Below are positions 32,293 through 44,500 of a stretch of DNA of 64,000 nt, one piece after another (positions within the stretch are counted from its first letter, which is position 1; every line of letters begins with the position of its first letter). The DNA lies in the NCBI RefSeq assembly GCF_030435805.1, contig NC_081296.1, positions 29,725,745 through 29,789,744 on the forward strand, written 5' to 3'. The notes under the pieces were generated by a model, which was not told where the DNA came from, did not search any database, and was given only the letters and a program-made list of their open reading frames with translations. The translations under genes were made by a program, and so were the position numbers. The DNA is from Mustela lutreola (taxonomy: Eukaryota > Chordata > Mammalia > Carnivora > Mustelidae).

Positions 32293-35200
32293 ATGCCCTG
32301 GGTGGGAATGGGCCCTCCTTTCAGTGGGAGGGTCAGCTGGCCCTCGGCAAGTCATGAGAACCGCTTGCCAAGAGGTGTGCTGCCTGGCCCTGCAGGGCCT
32401 TGCGGCTGAGAGCAAGGGCGGTGGCCCTTGGCCCGGAGTCCAAGCCCCTTGTCCTCTAGCGAGGGCCTTGGAGCGGCGTCGGGTCAGCGCCTGATGTGCC
32501 AGGGCTTGCCGTTTCCGTGGGCCCCGGGATTTTGTCGGCGGTCGCCGAGGGTCTCTCTCCTGCGGTCACGCTGGGTGACGCTGGGGCAAGCGTCAGGGTG
32601 ACAGAGTTCACATCGCAGTGGCCTCCGTCTCCGGCACCGGGTGTGGTGAGCCAGAGCCGGCGTGCTCTGCTTTGCCAGGAGACCTTGGACACGCGTTCCG
32701 TCTGGCATCCTCCCGTCAGACCACGGGGGTGTCGAACGTGGCGCTCGAGGATTCCGTGGCACCAAACTTCCGGAGCGGCGTGCCAGGCCGGGAGGCCAGG
32801 GGACCCTGTCCCGGGAGGGCTGTGAACGGGCGTGAGGCTCCCTCCAAGGGCGACCACCCCGTGGCCACACCGACTGCGGAAACGCGCCCACCCGCCACCG
32901 CCCTCCTACATGTCCACGTGGCCCACAAGGGCTCCTAGCCCTCACACGCCAGGGCCAAACCCAACCTTACACCACTTCCCCAAACAGGCTCACATGCGCA
33001 CGACCCTACACACACACACACACACACAGACACACACACATACACACACACACACACTCACACACAGACACACACACATACACACACACACACATGCACA
33101 CACACCCATCAACACACGCACGCGTACTCGGCCCACGCAGACACACCCCCGACCCCACGGAGACCCACGTGTCCGCGGCCTTGCCCGGCCGGCATGCGTG
33201 GCCTCCTGTCCGGCTGCCGCCAAGCCTGAGGGACAGAGGGTCCGCACCAGGCGGAGGCAAGGCTTCCCCCCAGGCATGTTCTGAGAGGCATGGCGAGCTG
33301 TACCCCTGGGTCCGTGGCTCACGCGAGCGTGCTACTTTGCCACACTTGTCAGGTGCGTTGTCCACGCCAGGCGGTCCCCCGGTCGGCCCACAGAAGATGG
33401 CCTTCCTGTCCTCGGATGCGCGGAGCTTGGCCGGGTCCGTGGAAGTCGTGCGGTCCAACGCGGGCAGGCTGAGGAAGGATCGGCGAGACGGTAAGCCTTC
33501 CCCTGTCTCGGTGGAACTGGGGAGGGCGGGATATCCCGCGCCTGCCGTAGTGTCTGCAAGCGCGCGCCCGCCTTGCGGCTCCCGGCTCCCGGCTCCCGGT
33601 GCGAGGTTGCACCGTTCCTCTTGCTCAGGGGCGTGGGTCCATACGGGCCGCTGCCGCAGGGCTCTGAGGCCATCGGCTTCCCCTCCGAGCCACCCTGCCT
33701 GGCCCCTTCCGTCGGCCAGGCGGCCTCCAATGTGCCTGGATCGATGATGACTCCCTCATTCTGCATTCCTTGGAAAAGCTGAACAAAATGAGTGAGAACG
33801 CCCTACCGTCGTTCTCATCGAAACTGAGGTCCAGCACGTTGTCTCCCCCGGGGCAGAAAGTAGGAGCGAGGGACCGCTTCCCCTCAGTCACATGCCGGTA
33901 GCCACCACCACCACCACCAGCACTTCCACCACCAACACCAACACCAACACCACCACCTCCCCCACCGCCTCCGCCGCCGCAACCGTCGGCACCGCCAGCA
34001 CCACCGGCACCCCCAGCTCTAGCCCCCGAGGGACCTCGGCCAGAACAGCGGCGTGTGCGGCTCAGGGCCTGCGAGGCGTTTCCCCGCCTTAGCCGGTCGA
34101 GGTCCTGGGAGGCGCAGCCGGGCTCTTGTGTCGAGTCGGGCACATGGTATCCCGTTCGTGGGAGTCCGTCAGGGAGGAGCTGGGTGAGGCCCTCTGAGCT
34201 CCTGTCACAGAGCAGCGTGCGCCGGGGTGGTGCTTCAGGAAGAGCTCCTGGGGGATCGTGAGGTAGAGGGTGCAGCGGCAGGCGCCTTGGGTTGCGAGGA
34301 GATCCCCGGGGCCCGTCATCCCGGTGGCATCGTTGGTGTGCCCCGTGTGCTTGTGGGTAGGGGGCAGAGGCCCACGGCCAGGACGCTGTCCTTGACAGCC
34401 CCTGAGGTTAAGCCCGTGGAGGCCCAGTGGGGCCCCACAAGACCCGTTCCGTGAGACCAGGGCGAACGTGGAGCCGCCGTGCAGGCTCTCGGCCGACCCA
34501 GAATCGGTTGGGACGGGGGAGGAAGGCAGGTGGGCTGCTGGCGGGGAGCTGCGTGGCCCGAGCCTCTGGCTGTAATGTGCCACAAGCGTTCAATGCTTTG
34601 GGGGCTGTGGGGGCCGTGCCCGACATCACCCGTCCCCGCTGGGCGGCCACCTGGTGGCTCCGGGGACTGGCCCGGGAGACGTCGGGGCCGCGTTTCGGTC
34701 CCTTGGCGGAGTGGCCCCGGGGTCTCCGTCCGCGAGGAGCGGCGATCTGTGGGCGTCTCCCAGGGACCCCCAGGAGTGCCATTGCGAAGAACCCCCCAGC
34801 ACGGGCGGGACGCTGTCCGCGGGCGCAAGCCACGGGAGCCGTGGAGGGCTTGCTACCCACCGCCAGGCCTGGGCATGGGCAGCTGTAGGTATTTCTGAGA
34901 GGGTCCCAGAAACTTGTGCCCCAGATGCCCCGCTGCCCAGTGGGATGGGGAACGCTCGAGAACTGTCCTTGCTCGCCTACGCCCTAGGCGGGATGGGGCA
35001 AGCCCCGCGAAGCACGGTTCCCAGTCCAGCGCTGTGGCCTGGCCGGACGTGGAGCTGGGCCAAGGTCAGCTGCCGTGGGGCTGGAGGAGAGGTGGCTTCC
35101 TTCCCTTGCTCCTCACGCCTTCCCGTGGCTTCGCAGCGGGTGAGCGATGCCGCCAGGGCCAGAGTCCTCAGACCCACGCCGAGCGAGGGGCCCTGCCTCA

Positions 35201-35412
35201 CGTCCCGCCTGGTGCCTGACGGAAACTTCCACTGGGCTTGTGGCCGAGCGTTTCAAGATCCCTGCCTTGGAGGAGCGAGGCACGTGGGAGCCCAGGGTGG
35301 GCGGGACTTGCTGAGCCGGCGGGAGCCTGCGCACCTGGGGAGCGAGCTGCTGGATGAGTGCTCGCTCCCTCAGGGGCGGGGCCCACGAAGCCCGCTGGTC
35401 GTGGACACACCC
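32293..35412. repeat. Array unit 6 (long class)
   Basis: Length 3,120. The duplicated CA block spans 33,008-33,105; YY1-like 33,394-33,401 with the long-class CCCACAGAAG context; CTCF core 34,644-34,657. The minus frame is interrupted by a one-base deletion near 34,100. It is an isolated long-class unit between short-class neighbours. Confidence 0.97.
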
Positions 35413-38400
35413 ATGCCCTGGGTGGGAATGGGCCCTGCTTTCAGTGGGAGGGTCAGCTGGCCCTCGGCGGGTCATGAGAACCGCTTGCCAAGAGTTGTGC
35501 TGCCTGGCCCTGCAGGGCCTTGCGGCTGAGAGCAAGGGCGGTGGCCCTTGGCCCGGAGTCCAAGCCCCTTGTCCTCTCGCGAGGGCCTTGGAGCGGCGTC
35601 GGGTCAGCGCCTGATGTGCCAGGGCTTGCCGTTTCCGTGGGCCCCGGGATTTTGTCGGCGGTCGCCGAGGGTCTCTCTCCTGCGGTCACGCTGGGTGACG
35701 CTGGGGCAAGCGTCAGGGTGACAGAGTTCACATCGCAGTGGCCTCCGTCTCCGGCACCGGGTGTGGCGAGCCAGAGCCGGCGTGCTCTGCTTTGCCAGGA
35801 GACCTTGGACACGCGTTCCGTCTGGCCTCCTCCCGTCAGACCACGGGGGTTTCGAACGTGGCGCTCGAGGATTCCGTGGCACCAAACTTCCGGAGCGGCG
35901 TGCCAGGCCGGGAGGCCAGGGGACCCTGTCCCGGGAGGGCTGTGAACGGGCGTGAGGCTCCCTCCAAGGGCGACCACCCCATGGCCACACCGACTGCGGA
36001 AACGCGCCCACCCGCCACCGCCCTCTTACATGTCCACGTGGCCCACAAGGGCTCCTAGCCCTCACACGCCAGGGCCAAACCCAACCTTACACCACTTCCC
36101 CAAACAGGCTCACATGCGCACGACCATACACACACACACACACACACAGACACACACACATACACACACACACACACATGCACACACACCCATCAACACA
36201 CGCTCGCGTACTCGGCCCACGCAGACACACCCCCGACCTCACGGAGACCCACGTGTCCACGGCCTTGCCCGGCCGGAATGCGTGGCCTCCTGTCCGGCTG
36301 CCGCCAAGCCTGAGGGACAGAGGGTCCGCACCAGGCGGAGGCAAGGCTTCCCCCCAGGCATGTTCTGAGAGGCATGGCGAGCTGTAAGCCTGGGTCCGTG
36401 GCTCACGCAAGCGTGCTACTTTTTCACACTTGTCAGGTGCGTTTTCCACGCCAGGCGGGCCCCCGGTCGGCCCAGAGAAGATGGTCTTCCTGTCCTCGGA
36501 TGCGCGGAGCTTGGCCGGGTCCGCGGAAGACGTGCGGTCCAGCGCGGGCAGGCTGAGGACGGATCGGCGAGACGGTAAGCCTTCCCCTGTCTCGGTGGAA
36601 CTGGGGACGGCGGGATAGCCCGCGCCTGCCGCAGAGTCTGCCAGTGCGCGCCAGCCTTGCGGCTCCCGCCTCCCGGTGCTAGGTTGCACCGTTCCTCTTG
36701 CTCAGGGGCGTGGGTCCATACGGGCCGCTGCCGCAGGGCTCTGAGGCCATCGGCTTCCCCTCCGAGCCACCCTGCCTGGCCCGTTCCGTCGGCCAGGCGG
36801 CCCCCAATGTGCCTGGATCGATGATGACTCCCTCATTCTGCATTCCTTGGAAAAGCTGAACAAAATGAGTGAGAACTCCCTACCGTCGTTCTCATCGAAA
36901 CTGAGGTCCAGCACGTTGTCTCCCCCGGGGCAGAAAGTAGGAGTGAGGGACAGCTTCCCCTGGTCACATGCCGGTAGCCACCACCACCACCACCACCAGC
37001 ACTTCCACCACCAACACCAACACCAACACCACCACCTCCCCCACCGCCTCCGCCGCCGCAACCGTCGGCACCGCCAGCACCGCCAGCACCCCCAGCTCTA
37101 GCCCCCGAGGGACCTCGGCCAGAACAGCGGCGTGTGCGGCTCAGGGCCTGCGAGGCGTTTCCCTGCATTAGCCGGTCGGAGGTCGTGGGAGGCGCATCCG
37201 GGCTCTTGTGTCGAGTCGGGCAGATGGTATCCCGTTCGTGGGAGTCCGTCAGGGAGGTGCTGGGTGAGGCCCTCTGAGCTCCTGTCACGGAGCAGCGTGG
37301 GCCGGGGTGGTGCTTCAGGCAGAGCTCCTGGGGGATCGTGAGGTAGAGGGTGCAGCGGCAGGCGCCTTGGGTTGCGAGGAGAGCCCCGGGGCCCGTCACA
37401 CCGGTGGCATCGTTGGTGTGGCCCGTGTGCTTGTGTGTAGAGGGCAGAGGCCCACGGCCAGGACGCTGTCCTTGACAGCCCCTGAGGTTAAGCCCGTGGA
37501 GGCCCAGTGGGGCCCCACAAGGCCCGTTCCGTGAGACCAGGGCTAACGTGGAGCCGCCGTGCAGGCTCTCGGCCGACCCAGAATCGGTTGGGACGGGGGA
37601 GGAAGGCAGGTGGGCTGCTGGCGGGGAGCTGCGTGGCCCGAGCCTCTGGCTGTAATCTGCCACAAGCGTTCAATGCTTTGGGGGCTGTGGAGGCCGTGCC
37701 CAACGTCACCCGTCCCCGCTGGGCGGCCACCTGGTGGCTCCGGGGACTGGCCCGGGGCACGTCGGGGCCGCGTTTCGGTCCCTTGGCGGAGTGGCCCCGG
37801 GGTCTCCGTCCGCGAGGAGCGGCGATCTGTGGGCGTCTCCCAGGGACCCCCAGGAGTGCCATTGCGAAGAACCCCCCAGCACGGGCGGGACGCTGTCCGC
37901 GGGCGCAAGCCACGGGAGCCGTGGAGGGCTTGCTCCCCACCGCCAGGCCTGGGCATGGGCAGCTGTAGGTATTTCTGAGAGGGTCCCAGAAACTTGTGCC
38001 CCAGATGCCCCGCTGCCCAGTGGGATGGGGAACGCTCGAGAACTGTCCTTGCTCGCCTGCGCCCTAGGCGGGATGGGGCAAGCCCCGCGAAGCACGGTTC
38101 CCAGTCCAGCGCTGTGGCCTGGCCGGACGTGGAGCTGGGCCAAGGTCAGCTGCCGTGTGGCTGGAGGAGAGGTGGCTTCCTTCCCTTGCTCCTCACGCCT
38201 TCCCGTGGGGTGGCAGCGGGTGAGCGATGCCGCCAGGGCCAGAGTCCTCGGACCACGCCGAGCGAGGGGCCCTGCCTCACGTCCCGCCTGGTGCCTGACG
38301 GAAACGTCCACTGGGCTTGTGGCCGAGCGTTTCAAGATCCCTGCCTTGGAGGAGCGAGGCACGTGGGAGCCCAGGGTGGGCGGGACTTGCCGAGCCGGCG

Positions 38401-38491
38401 GGAGCCTGCGCACCTGGGGAGCGAGCTGCTGGATGAGTGCTCGCTCCCTCAGGGGCGGGGCCCACGAAGCCCGCTGGTCGTGGACACACCC
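35413..38491. repeat. Array unit 7 (short class)
   Basis: Length 3,079. CA tract 36,128-36,189. The YY1-like site is altered (AAGATGGT, 36,478-36,485). CTCF core 37,724-37,737. The minus frame is split by a one-base deletion near 36,962, leaving 276- and 119-codon pieces. Confidence 0.97.
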
Positions 38492-38964
38492 ATGCCCTGG
38501 GTGGGAATGGGCCCTGCTTTCAGTGGGAGGGTCAGCTGGCCCTCGGCGGGTCATGAGAACCGCTTGCCAAGAGTTGTGCTGCCTGGCCCTGCAGGGCCCT
38601 GCGGCTGAGAGCAAGGGCGGGGGCCCTTGGCCCGGAGTCCAAGCCCCTTGTCCTCCTGCGAGGGCCTTGGAGCGGCACCAGGTCAGCGCCTGATGTGCCA
38701 GGGCTTGCCGTTTCCGTGGGCCCCGGGATTTTGTCGGCGGTCGCCGAGGGTCTCTCTCCTGCGGTCACGCTGGGTGACGCTGGGGCAAGCGTCAGGGTGA
38801 CAGAGTTCACATCGCAGTGGCCTCCGTCTCCGGCACCGGGTGTGGCGAGCCAGAGCCGGCGTGCTCTGCTTTGCCAGGAGACCTTGGACACGCGTTCCGT
38901 CTGGCCTCCTCCCGTCAGACCACGGGGGTGTCGAACGTGGCGCTCGAGGATTCCGTGGCACCAA

Positions 38965-38972
38965 ACTTCCGG
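38965..38972 (-). promoter_or_regulatory. ETS/GABPA-type site, reference unit 8
   Basis: ACTTCCGG (reverse complement CCGGAAGT) is the canonical ETS-family core used by GABPA at CpG-island promoters. The same word occurs in the interior units, for example 20,449-20,456 in unit 2, but is lost in the decayed part of unit 1. It lies about 590 bp before the YY1-like site. Binding is inferred. Confidence 0.45.
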
Positions 38973-39206
38973 AGCGGCGTGCCAGGCCGGGAGGCCAGGG
39001 GACCCTGTCCCGGGAGGGCTGTGAACGGGCGTGAGGCTCCCTCCAAGGGCGACCACCCCGTGGCCACACCGACTGCGGAAACGCGCCCACCCGCCACCGC
39101 CCTCTTACATGTCCACGTGGCCCACAAGGGCTCCTAGCCCTCACACGCCAGGGCCAAACCCAACCTTACACCACTTCCCCAAACAGGCTCACATGCGCAC
39201 GACCAT

Positions 39207-39266
39207 ACACACACACACACACACACAGACACACACACATACACACACACACACATGAAAACACAC
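39207..39266. repeat. CA/TG microsatellite, short-class form (unit 8)
   Basis: (CA)n interrupted by CAGA, CATA and CATG. Short-class units have a single block of roughly 50-65 bp. Long-class units carry a second block joined through CACTCACACACAGA and are about 40-46 bp longer here. Coordinates in each unit are given in the unit entries. Confidence 0.9.
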
Positions 39267-39554
39267 CCATCAACACACGCTCGCGTACTCGGCCCACGCA
39301 GACACACCCCCGACCTCACGGAGACCCACGTGTCCGCGGCCTTGCCCGGCCGGAATGCGTGGCCTCCTCTCCGGCTGCCGCCAAGCCTGAGGGACAGAGG
39401 GTCCGCACCAGGCGGAGGCAAGGCTTCCCCCCAGGCATGTTCTGAGAGGCATGGCGAGCTGTAAGCCTGGGTCCGTGGCTCACGCGAGCGTGCTACTTTT
39501 TCACACTTGTCAGGTGCGTTTTCCACGCCAGGCGGGCCCCCGGTCGGCCCAGAG

Positions 39555-39562
39555 AAGATGGC
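39555..39562 (+). promoter_or_regulatory. YY1-like site, reference unit 8
   Basis: AAGATGGC matches the YY1 core (AANATGGC). It is present in 14 of the 15 complete units and altered in unit 7 (AAGATGGT). It contains the ATG of the exon-like open frame just before the candidate splice donor, an arrangement common for YY1 sites near transcription starts. Human DXZ4 is reported to bind YY1; equivalence here is inference. Confidence 0.45.
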
Positions 39563-39651
39563 CTTCCTGTCCTCGGATGCGCGGAGCTTGGCCGGGTCCG
39601 CGGAAGACGTGCGGTCCAGCGCGGGCAGGCTGAGGACGGATCGGCGAGACG

Positions 39652-39782
39652 GTAAGCCTTCCCCTGTCTCGGTGGAACTGGGGACGGCGGGATAGCCCGC
39701 GCCTGCCGCAGAGTCTGCCAGTGCGCGCCAGCCTTGCGGCTCCCGCCTCCCGGTGCTAGGTTGCACCGTTCCTCTTGCTCAG
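39652..39782 (+). other. Candidate short intron conserved in every unit
   Basis: The donor GACG|GTAAGCC is a strong match. The acceptor, a pyrimidine-rich stretch ending GTTCCTCTTGCTCAG|G, follows 131 bp later (138 bp at 21,140-21,277 in unit 2). The downstream block ends at a further donor-like TGA|GTGAGA (39,946), giving a 163-bp candidate exon 39,783-39,945 also seen at 21,278-21,440. Joining the ATG frame across this intron meets an early stop, so a non-coding spliced transcript is more likely than a protein. Confidence 0.35.
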
Positions 39783-40741
39783 GGGCGTGGGTCCATACGG
39801 GCCGCTGCCGCAGGGCTCTGAGGCCATCGGCTTCCCCTCCGAGCCACCCTGCCTGGCCCGTTCCGTCGGCCAGGCGGCCCCCAATGTGCCTGGATCGATG
39901 ATGACTCCCTCATTCTGCATTCCTTGGAAAAGCTGAACAAAATGAGTGAGAACTCCCTACCGTCGTTCTCATCGAAACTGAGGTCCAGCACGTTGTCTCC
40001 CCCGGGGCAGAAAGTAGGAGCGAGGGACAGCTTCCCCTCGGTCACATGCCGGTAGCCACCACCACCACCACCACCAGCACTTCCACCACCAACACCAACA
40101 CCAACACCACCACCTCCCCCACCGCCTCCGCCGCCGCAACCGTCGGCACCGCCAGCACCGCCAGCACCCCCAGCTCTAGCCCCCGAGGGACCTCGGCCAG
40201 AAAAGCGGCGTGTGCGGTTTAGGGCCTGCGAGGCGTTTCCCCGCATTAGCCGCTCGGAGGTCGTGGGATGCGCAGCCGGGCTCTTGTGTCGAGTCGGGCA
40301 GATGGTATCCCGTTCGTGGGAGTCCGTCAGGGAGGTACTGGGTGAGGCCCTCTGAGCTCCTGTCACGGAGCAGCGTGGGCCGGGGTGGTGCTTCAGGCAG
40401 AGCTCCTGGGGGATCGTGAGGTAGAGGGTGCAGCGGCAGGCGCCTTGGGTTGCGAGGAGAGCCCCGGGGCCCGTCACACCGGTGGCATCGTTGGTGTGCC
40501 CCGTGTGCTTGTGTGTAGAGGGCAGAGGCCCACGGCCAGGACGCTGTCCTTGACAGCCCCTGAGGTTAAGCCCGTGGAGGCCCAGTGGGGCCCCACAAGG
40601 CCCGTGCCGTGAGACCAGGGCGAACGTGGAGCCGCCGTGCAGGCTCTCGGCCGACGCAGAATCGGTTGGGACGGGGGAGGAAGGCAGGTGGGCTGCTGGC
40701 GGGGAGCTGCGTGGCCCGAGCCTCTGGCTGTAATCTGCCAC
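39779..40741 (-). other. Recurrent 317-322-codon open frame, coding status doubtful (unit 8 shown)
   Basis: The frame opens with MADYSQRLGPRSSPP, passes a Ser/Pro/His-rich region, then a long Gly-rich run (about residues 190-225), then a more complex stretch containing DNVLDLSFDENDG and a basic C-terminus. It is open in 10 of 15 units (units 3, 4, 5, 8-13, 15) and broken in units 1, 2, 6, 7 and 14. I recognise no domain. Differences between units include many amino-acid changes, other frames are also open over hundreds of codons in this stop-poor sequence, and no promoter or polyadenylation signal is tied to it. It is most likely fortuitous. Confidence 0.2.
40057..40180. repeat. CCA/CAA/CCG triplet tract (unit 8)
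   Basis: Imperfect triplet repeat: (CCA)n, then CCAACA repeats, then CCG/CAG-rich triplets. Short-class units have one more CCA triplet than long-class units, and unit 4 lacks a 9-bp CCGCCAGCA copy. On the minus strand it encodes a glycine-rich run. Length changes in threes explain why the minus frame stays open across it. Confidence 0.85.
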
Positions 40742-40801
40742 AAGCGTTCAATGCTTTGGGGGCTGTGGAGGCCGTGCCCGACATCACCCGTCCCCGCTGG
40801 G

Positions 40802-40815
40802 CGGCCACCTGGTGG
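40802..40815 (-). promoter_or_regulatory. CTCF core motif, one per unit, all same orientation (unit 8 shown)
   Basis: The plus strand reads CGGCCACCTGGTGG. Its reverse complement CCACCAGGTGGC fits the 12 central positions of the CTCF consensus CCASYAGRKGGC exactly, and 13 of 14 including the next two. Copies lie at 19,207, 22,290, 25,378, 28,446, 31,523, 34,644, 37,724, 40,802, 43,922, 47,042, 50,161, 53,282, 56,355, 59,475 and 62,595 (14 bp each). All 15 point to the left. The spacing is about 3.08-3.12 kb. In vivo occupancy is inferred. Confidence 0.75.
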
Positions 40816-41531
40816 CTCGGGGGACTGGCCCGGGGCATGTCGGGGCCGCGTTTCGGTCCCTTGGCGGAGTGGCCCCGGGGTCTCCGTCCGCGAGGAGCGG
40901 CGATCTGTGGGCGTCTCCCAGGGACCCCCAGGAGTGCCATTGCGATGAACCACCCAGCTCGGCAAGGGACGCTGTCCGCGGGCGCAAGCCACGGGAGCCG
41001 TGGAGGGCTTGCTCCCCACCGCCAGGCCTGGGCATGGGCAGCTGTAGGTATTTCTGAGAGGGTCCCAGAAACTTGTGCCCCAGATGCCCCGCTGCCCAGT
41101 GGGATGGGGAACGCTCGAGAACTGTCCTTGCTCGCCTGCGCCCTAGGCAGGATGGGGCAAGCCCCGCGAAGCACGGTTCCCAGTCCAGCGCTGTGGCCTG
41201 GCCGGACGTGGAGCTGGGCCAAGGTCAGCTGCCGTGGGGCTGGAGGAGAGGTGGCTTCCTTCCCTTGCTCCTCACGCCTTCCCGTGGCGTCGCAGCGGGT
41301 GAGCGATGCCGCCAGGGCCAGAGTCCTCGGACCCACGCCGAGCGAGGGGCCCTGCCTCGCGTCCCGCCTGGTGCCTGACGGAAACGTCCACTGGGCTTGT
41401 GGCCAGGCGTTTCAAGATCCCTGCCTTGGAGGAGCGAGGCACGTGGGAGCCCAGGGTGGGCGGGACTTGCCGAGTCGGCGGGAGCCTGCGCACCTGGGGA
41501 GCGAGCTGCTGGATGAGTGTTCGCTCCCTCA

Positions 41532-41542
41532 GGGGCGGGGCC
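41532..41542 (+). promoter_or_regulatory. Sp1-type GC box (unit 8)
   Basis: GGGGCGGGGCC, a canonical Sp1/KLF box, precedes each unit start by about 30-40 bp (19,936-19,946 in unit 1). It is absent from the decayed edge sequence before 16,941. Confidence 0.5.
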
Positions 41543-41571
41543 CACGAAGCCCGCTGGTCGTGGACACACCC

Positions 41572-44500
41572 ATGCCCTGGGTGGGAATGGGCCCTGCTTT
41601 CAGTGGGAGGGTCAGCTGGCCCTCGGCGGGTCATGAGAACCGCTTGCCAAGAGGTGTGCTGCCTGGCCCTGCAGGGCCTTGCGGCTGAGAGCAAGGGCGG
41701 TGGTCCTTGGCCCGGAGTCCAAGCCCCTTGTCCTCTCGCGAGGGCCTTGGAGCGGCGTCGGGTCAGCGCCTGATGTGCCAGGGCTTGCCGTTTCCGTGGG
41801 CCCCGGGATTTTGTCGGCGGTCGCCGAGGGTCTCTCTCCTGCGGTCACGCTGGGTGACGCTGGGGCAAGCGTCAGGGTGACAGAGTTCACATCGCAGTGG
41901 CCTCCGTCTCCGGCACCGGGTGTGGCGAGCCAGAGCCGGCGTGCTCTGCTTTGCCAGGAGACCTTGGACACGCGTTCCGTCTGGCCTCCTCCCGTCAGAC
42001 CACGGGGGTGTCGAACGTGGCGCTCGAGGATTCCGTGGCACCAAACTTCCGGAGCGGCGTGCCAGGCCGGGAGGCCAGGGGACCCTGTCCCGGGAGGGCT
42101 GTGAACGGGCGTGAGGCTCCCTCCAAGGGCGACCACCCCGTGGCCACACCGACTGCGGAAACGCGCCCACCAGCCACCGCCCTCCTACATGTCCACGTGG
42201 CCCACAAGGGCTCCTAGCCCTCACACGCCAGGGCCAAACCCAACCTTACACCACTTCCCCAAACAGGCTCACATGCGCACGACCCTACACACACACACAC
42301 ACACAGACACACACACATACACACACACACACACTCACACACAGACACACACACATACACACACACACACATGCACACACACCCATCAACACACGCACGC
42401 GTACTCGACCCACGCAGACACACCCCCGACACCACGGAGACCCACGTGTCCGCGGCCTTGCCCGGCCGGCATGCGTGGCCTCCTGTCCGGCTGTCGCCAA
42501 GCCTGAGGGACAGAGGGTCCGCACCAGGCGGAGGCAAGGCTTCCCCCCAGGCATGTTCTGAGAGGCATGGCGAGCTGTACCCCTGGGTCCGTGGCTCACG
42601 CGAGCGTGCTACTTTTCCACACTTGTCAGGTGCATTGTCCACGCCAGGCGGGCCCCCGGTCGGCCCACAGAAGATGGCCTTCCTGTCCTCGGATGCGCGG
42701 AGCTTGGCCGGGTCCGCGGAAGTCGTGCGGTCCAGCGCGGGCAGGCTGAGGAAGGATCGGCGAGACGGTAAGCCTTCCCCTGTCTCGGTGGAACTGGGGA
42801 GGGCGGGATATCCCGCGCCTGCCGTAGTGTCTGCAAGCGCGCGCCCGCCTTGCGGCTCCCGGCTCCCGGCTCCCGGTGCGAGGTTGCACCGTTCCTCTTG
42901 CTCAGGGGCGTGGGTCCATACGGGCCGCTGCCGCAGGGCTCTGAGGCCATCGGCTTCCCCTCCGAGTCACCCTGCCTGGCCCGTTCCGTCGGCCAGGCGG
43001 CCTCCAATGTGCCTGGATCGATGATGACTCCCTCATTCTGCATTCCTTGGAAAAGCTGAACAAAATGAGTGAGAACTCCCTACCGTCGTTCTCATCGAAA
43101 CTGAGGTCCAGCACGTTGTCTCCCCCGGGGCAGAAAGTAGGAGCGAGGGACCGCTTCCCCTCGGTCACATGCCGGTAGACACCACCACCACCACCAGCAC
43201 TTCCACCACCAACACCAACACCAACACCACCACCTCCCCCACCGCCTCCGCCGCCGCAACCGTCGGCACCGCCAGCACCACCGGCACCCCCAGCTCTAGC
43301 CCCCGAGGGACCTCGGCCAGAACAGCGGCGTGTGCGGCTCAGGGCCTGCGAGGCGTTTCCCCGCCTTAGCCGGTCGGAGGTCGTGGGAGGCGCAGCCGGG
43401 CTCTTGTGTCGAGTCGGGCAGATGGTATCCCGTTCGTGGGAGTCCGTCAGGGAGGCGCTGGGTGAGGCCCTCTGAGCTCCTGTCACAGAGCAGCGTGCGC
43501 CGGGGTGGTGCTTCAGGCAGAGCTCCTGGGGGATCGTGAGGTAGAGGGTGCAGCGGCAGGCGCCTTGGGTTGCGAGGAGAGCCCCGGGGCCCGTCAACCC
43601 GGTGGCATCGTTGGTGTGCCCCGTGTGCTTGTGGGTAGGGGGCAGAGGCCCACGACCAGGACGCTGTCCTTGACAGCCCCTGAGGTTAAGCCCGTGGAGG
43701 CCCAGTGGGGCCCCACAAGGCCCGTTCCGTGAGACCAGGGCGAACGTGGAGCCGCCGTGCAGGCTCTCGGCCGACCCAGAATCGGTTGGGACGGAGGAGG
43801 AAGGCAGGTGGGCTGCTGGCGGGGAGCTGCGTGGCCCGAGCCTCTGGCTGTAATCTGCCACAAGCGTTCAATGCTTTGGGGGCTGTGGGGGCCGTGCCCG
43901 ACAACACCCGTCCCCGCTGGGCGGCCACCTGGTGGCTCCGGGGACTGGCCCGGGAGACGTCGGGGCCGCGTTTCGGTCCCTTTGCGGAGTGGCCCCGGGG
44001 TCTCCGTCCGCGAGGAGCGGCGATCTGTGTGCGTCTCCCAGGGACCCCCAGGAGTGCCAATGCGATGAACCCCCCAGCACGGCCGGGACGCTGTCCGCGG
44101 GCGCAAGCCACGGGAGCCGTGGAGGGCTTGCTACCCACCGCCAGGCCTGGGCATGGGCAGCTGTAGGTATTTCTGAGAGGGTCCCAGAAACTTGTGCCCC
44201 AGATGCCCCGCTGCCCAGTGGGATGGGGAACGCTCGAGAACTGTCCTTGCTCGCCTGCGCCCTAGGCAGGATGGGGCAAGCCCCGCGAAGCACGGTTCCC
44301 AGTCCAGCGCTGTGGCCTGGCCGGACGTGGAGCTGGGCCAAGGTCAGCTGCCGTGGGTCTGGAGGAGAGGTGGCTTCCTTCCCTTGCTCCTCACGCCTTC
44401 CCGTGGCGTCGCAGCGGGTGAGCGATGCCGCCAGGGCCAGAGTCCTCGGACCCACGCCGAGCGAGGGGCCCTGCCTCGCGTCCCGCCTGGTGCCTGACGG

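Larger units (their letters stand above)
38492..41571. repeat. Array unit 8 (short class; reference unit)
   Basis: Length 3,080. Sub-elements: ETS-type site 38,965-38,972; CA tract 39,207-39,266; YY1-like 39,555-39,562; candidate intron 39,652-39,782; triplet tract about 40,057-40,180; CTCF core 40,802-40,815; GC box 41,532-41,542. Minus frame open over 320 codons (39,779-40,741). It closely resembles unit 13. Confidence 0.97.

Noticed and set aside
31306-32409. 367-codon plus-strand frame (also at 40,585-41,688)
   Set aside because: It depends on the CTCGGCAAGG variant that joins two frames; most units have two shorter frames instead. It is Arg/Gly/Pro/Ala-rich, as expected of CpG-rich DNA read in any frame.
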